Origin: Saturnia japonica
Lineage: Eukaryota; Arthropoda; Insecta; Lepidoptera; Saturniidae
Direction: 5' to 3'
Length of the DNA: 64,000 nt
Assembly (NCBI GenBank): GCA_033032175.1
Contig: CM065304.1
Location: 8,804,001-8,868,000 of the forward strand
In this document: one piece after another, positions 61,323 through 64,000 of the stretch
Layout of the letters: the number at the start of each line of letters is the position of its first letter
Numbering within the stretch: position 1 is the first letter of the stretch
Translations under genes and position numbers: made by a program
Notes under the pieces: model-generated
The model's database searches: none
Seen by the model: the letters and a program-made list of their open reading frames with translations, nothing else
What the model was told of the DNA's origin: nothing

Positions 61323-62212
61323 GTGAGTATTTTAATTTACTCCAAAATAACACAATATATCAAATATTTCAACACTTATGTAAAGTAATCAATGTAATTT
61401 CCGAAGTAGAACACAGATAAGTTCCATAAAATTATTGCATATTAGCAATTACAATAAAAAGAAGTGTTAACTAATTAGTCTTACATAGTGAATACGTTTA
61501 TGTGAGTCTTCGAAATAAAAAATCATTAGCTAAGGTATCAACTACATAAACGGGTGAAAACATAATCAACAATTCTTTCTTTTCACTAAGTTTTCATTTA
61601 GAAAGCTAAATTATTATTATTTTGTAATAGATAAAACTAGTAACGATATTCCGTGTAAACTTAGAAAGTAGACATCACATAGTTCTATTTGTTCTTTTTT
61701 TTCAAAATCTTTCAGCATTTTTTTCATAGATCAGTTTCTACAACCTCAGCCCATTAACATCCATACAGGGACACTCTGTATAAAAATAATTTTATCATAT
61801 TATACAAATAGTGTAGTTATAGCGTATAATAAATAGTATATTATTTACTTTTAGATGTATTAGTAGACATCAGTGAAAAGGATAGTTTGAGAATCACTAC
61901 TATATTCAATAATTATTTTGTAAAACAAGAATACGACATCCACATTACTTCACGCTTCCACTCGTTAGACGTAAATGATAATTGCAATGAAAGGCACGAA
62001 ACGACATGAACGTACGTGCGCACGTATACCTATGGGTATACGCAGAGTATATATACAGTTTAACTTTGAACGTCTTGCTTATTATTGTAGCTATTGATAA
62101 TTACTTTACACAGTTATTTATGTAAGCAATCGATGAAAAGAGTTTGAGAACTTCCTTTGATTTTGCTTGTAATAAATACAAGCCTATTAATAGAAAGTGT
62201 TTTATTTTTCAG

Positions 62213-64000
62213 TATGATACATCTGCGTACGTTCGAAGCAGAGACAAAAGCAGAACCAATACTTCAAGCTCATCAACCGAACGACCGACAACCGTTACTG
62301 CGAAATACATTAACACGACACCATCATACAAGTCATCAAGCATCCCAATTATCAACTGTTCAGAACGATCTTTAACTAAAGACGATATTCCTAGTTCTAC
62401 AATCGCTAACCGATATTCAAACTATAACAAAGTTGAAAAGCCTGTGTCCAAATATGAAAAGAAAGATTATAGTAAACTCTCTATTCCATCATCAAGTACA
62501 AACCGAGACAAAAGCAGAGATGTTAGTCCTGTAACAACAGCATCAAAATATAGTCTCAGTCGACCTACAAGACGTCTGAGCCCTGATAGAAGGACAGCGA
62601 AAAGTTTTAAAGATAGAATTCGAGATTCTAGTCCCGGGGACCGTGATAAAGACATTCCGAACAAGACTGACAAGTCCTCAAGCTATAATAGCTTGTCAAG
62701 CTATAAATTGTATCAAAGGACGTCTAATTATACACGACCTCCAGCAAGAGCAGAAGCAAAACCAGAAATCACTGTCAACCGTTATGCCATAGCCAACCGA
62801 TTATCCTCATCTTATTTAAGAAGTCCAACAACAGTAAAAAGACCTTCGATGTCTCCCATCAGTCATAATGAAAATGTTAAAAATGAAACTGAGAAACCTG
62901 TGCAAGTACCTCCGACGATTGTTGTAGAAGAAACTCACAATGAACCAATCTTAGAAAGAAAAAACGACAATAATGAAATTGAGACTGAGACTATAACAGT
63001 AGTTACACGTCATACTTCACCCACTCCACCAGGGTCATCCGCTTATGTGAGAAGTAGACGAGCTGATATGGCAAAAACAATAGAGAAAACTATATCTAGA
63101 ACAATAAAAAGGCCAGAAATGGTACACAAAGAAATCCAGTCAGATAGACTAGATGATTCCACACGATTAAGCAGGTTTGGTAGTACTGCGAGATCAAGCT
63201 CAACAAATTGGTCCTATTACTCGCCCAATGCCAGCAGCTATACCGGATATGCTGGTAGATATTCTACTCAATATACAACCCTTAGAGAAAATTCAAATAT
63301 AAATTCTCAAAATGATAGAAGTAGCAGAAGCCATAGTACTGAGCCTCCATCGAAAGAAAATATACAGGATAAAAAAACAGGCAATCTTAGTGGATCAAAT
63401 CAAGAAATTTTCTCAGTATACGGGCAAAATAAAAATGATGACACATCGGAAATTATAATAAATGTTAATCTAAAATTAAAACATGCTACAAGTCCACAGT
63501 CTGCGACAGAGCTAGTATCACCGGAAATAACAATTTCCAATAGTCAACTTCCACCACAAGCTCCAAAAACAGAAACTAGTACAAAGTTAAAGAAGCCTAA
63601 AATACGCAAATCAAACACAGACTTAACAACCGATTCAACATGTAAAAAAAAAGTTGTAAAAAGAAGAAGTAAATCAGTAAGCTCTACAGATTCCGACCAA
63701 GGAAGTGAAACAAATAATAAATCATCTGCCACGAATTCAAAGGGTCTTCAAAAAACTTCTTCAAGTAATAATTTGCAAAATAGTTCCTCGAAATTAAAAC
63801 ATTCCAAATCACGAGAAAGTAATAGTCCTGAGTCAAGTATCACACTGTCAACGCAGTCATCAATTAGTGAAGATGAAAATATTATCAAATCAAAATCAAA
63901 TGATATCTCCACAACTATCACCGATGAAATATCTATGCCAACAGATAAATCTGCAAGACAAAGTTCACCAGTAATATCACAGAAATGTGATAGTGGCACA
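62213..64000 (+). CDS. Long exon of an unidentified Ser/Thr/Lys-rich protein, continues past window
   Basis: Acceptor ttatttttcag at 62212, then 596 codons without a stop to the window edge. The other frames are full of stops. The product starts YDTSAYVRSRDKSRTNTSSS and is low-complexity and basic, with Ser, Thr, Lys, Arg and Asn prevailing, consistent with a disordered region. SAYVRSR recurs about 275 codons later (GSSAYVRSRRADMAKTIEKT), and RDKSR occurs twice. Pro-directed SP/TP sites (PTTVKRPSMSPISH, RHTSPTPPG) suggest phosphorylation. No folded domain is recognised. A cytoskeletal or muscle scaffold role is conceivable, but I have no family match. Confidence 0.72.

Overview
The window is eukaryotic, AT-rich and intron-rich, and almost certainly comes from a moth or butterfly (Lepidoptera). 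Its only clearly recognisable host gene is insect muscle paramyosin. The rest is filled with elements typical of lepidopteran genomes: many short Helitron-like elements ending in CTAG|T, tRNA-derived SINEs, mariner and hAT remnants, and pieces of RTE-like and R1-like LINEs.

Region 1 (1-19,035) is the paramyosin gene on the + strand. Sixteen coding exons join in frame to 850 residues plus a stop. About 30 N-terminal residues lie upstream of the window, assuming a length near the fly protein. Most large introns carry transposon debris. Intron 4,034-9,412 holds an inverted Helitron pair, an exact array of ten 177-bp units, a hAT-type MITE and further Helitron pieces. Intron 11,693-13,867 contains an alternative first exon (12,815-13,665) whose donor phase fits only the paramyosin exon at 13,868. 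This is the miniparamyosin transcription unit: a 284-residue non-helical head joined to the last 366 residues of the paramyosin rod, about 650 residues in all.

Region 2 (19,036-62,212) is about 43 kb with no certain host coding exon. It contains Helitrons, a 528-bp internally deleted mariner, decayed mariner transposase, RTE-like and R1-like LINE fragments, at least three SINE-like families, hAT and other MITEs, a 50-bp minisatellite and AT-only stretches. Two places look like possible host promoters: a GC-rich island with a TCAGT initiator near 31,003, and a TATA box followed by a short signal-peptide exon at 36,190-36,259.

Region 3 (62,213-64,000) begins at a strong splice acceptor and stays open for 596 codons to the window edge. 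It encodes a Ser/Thr/Lys/Arg-rich, probably disordered part of an unidentified protein. The promoter near 31,003 could belong to this gene, in which case much of region 2 would be its introns. That link is inference.
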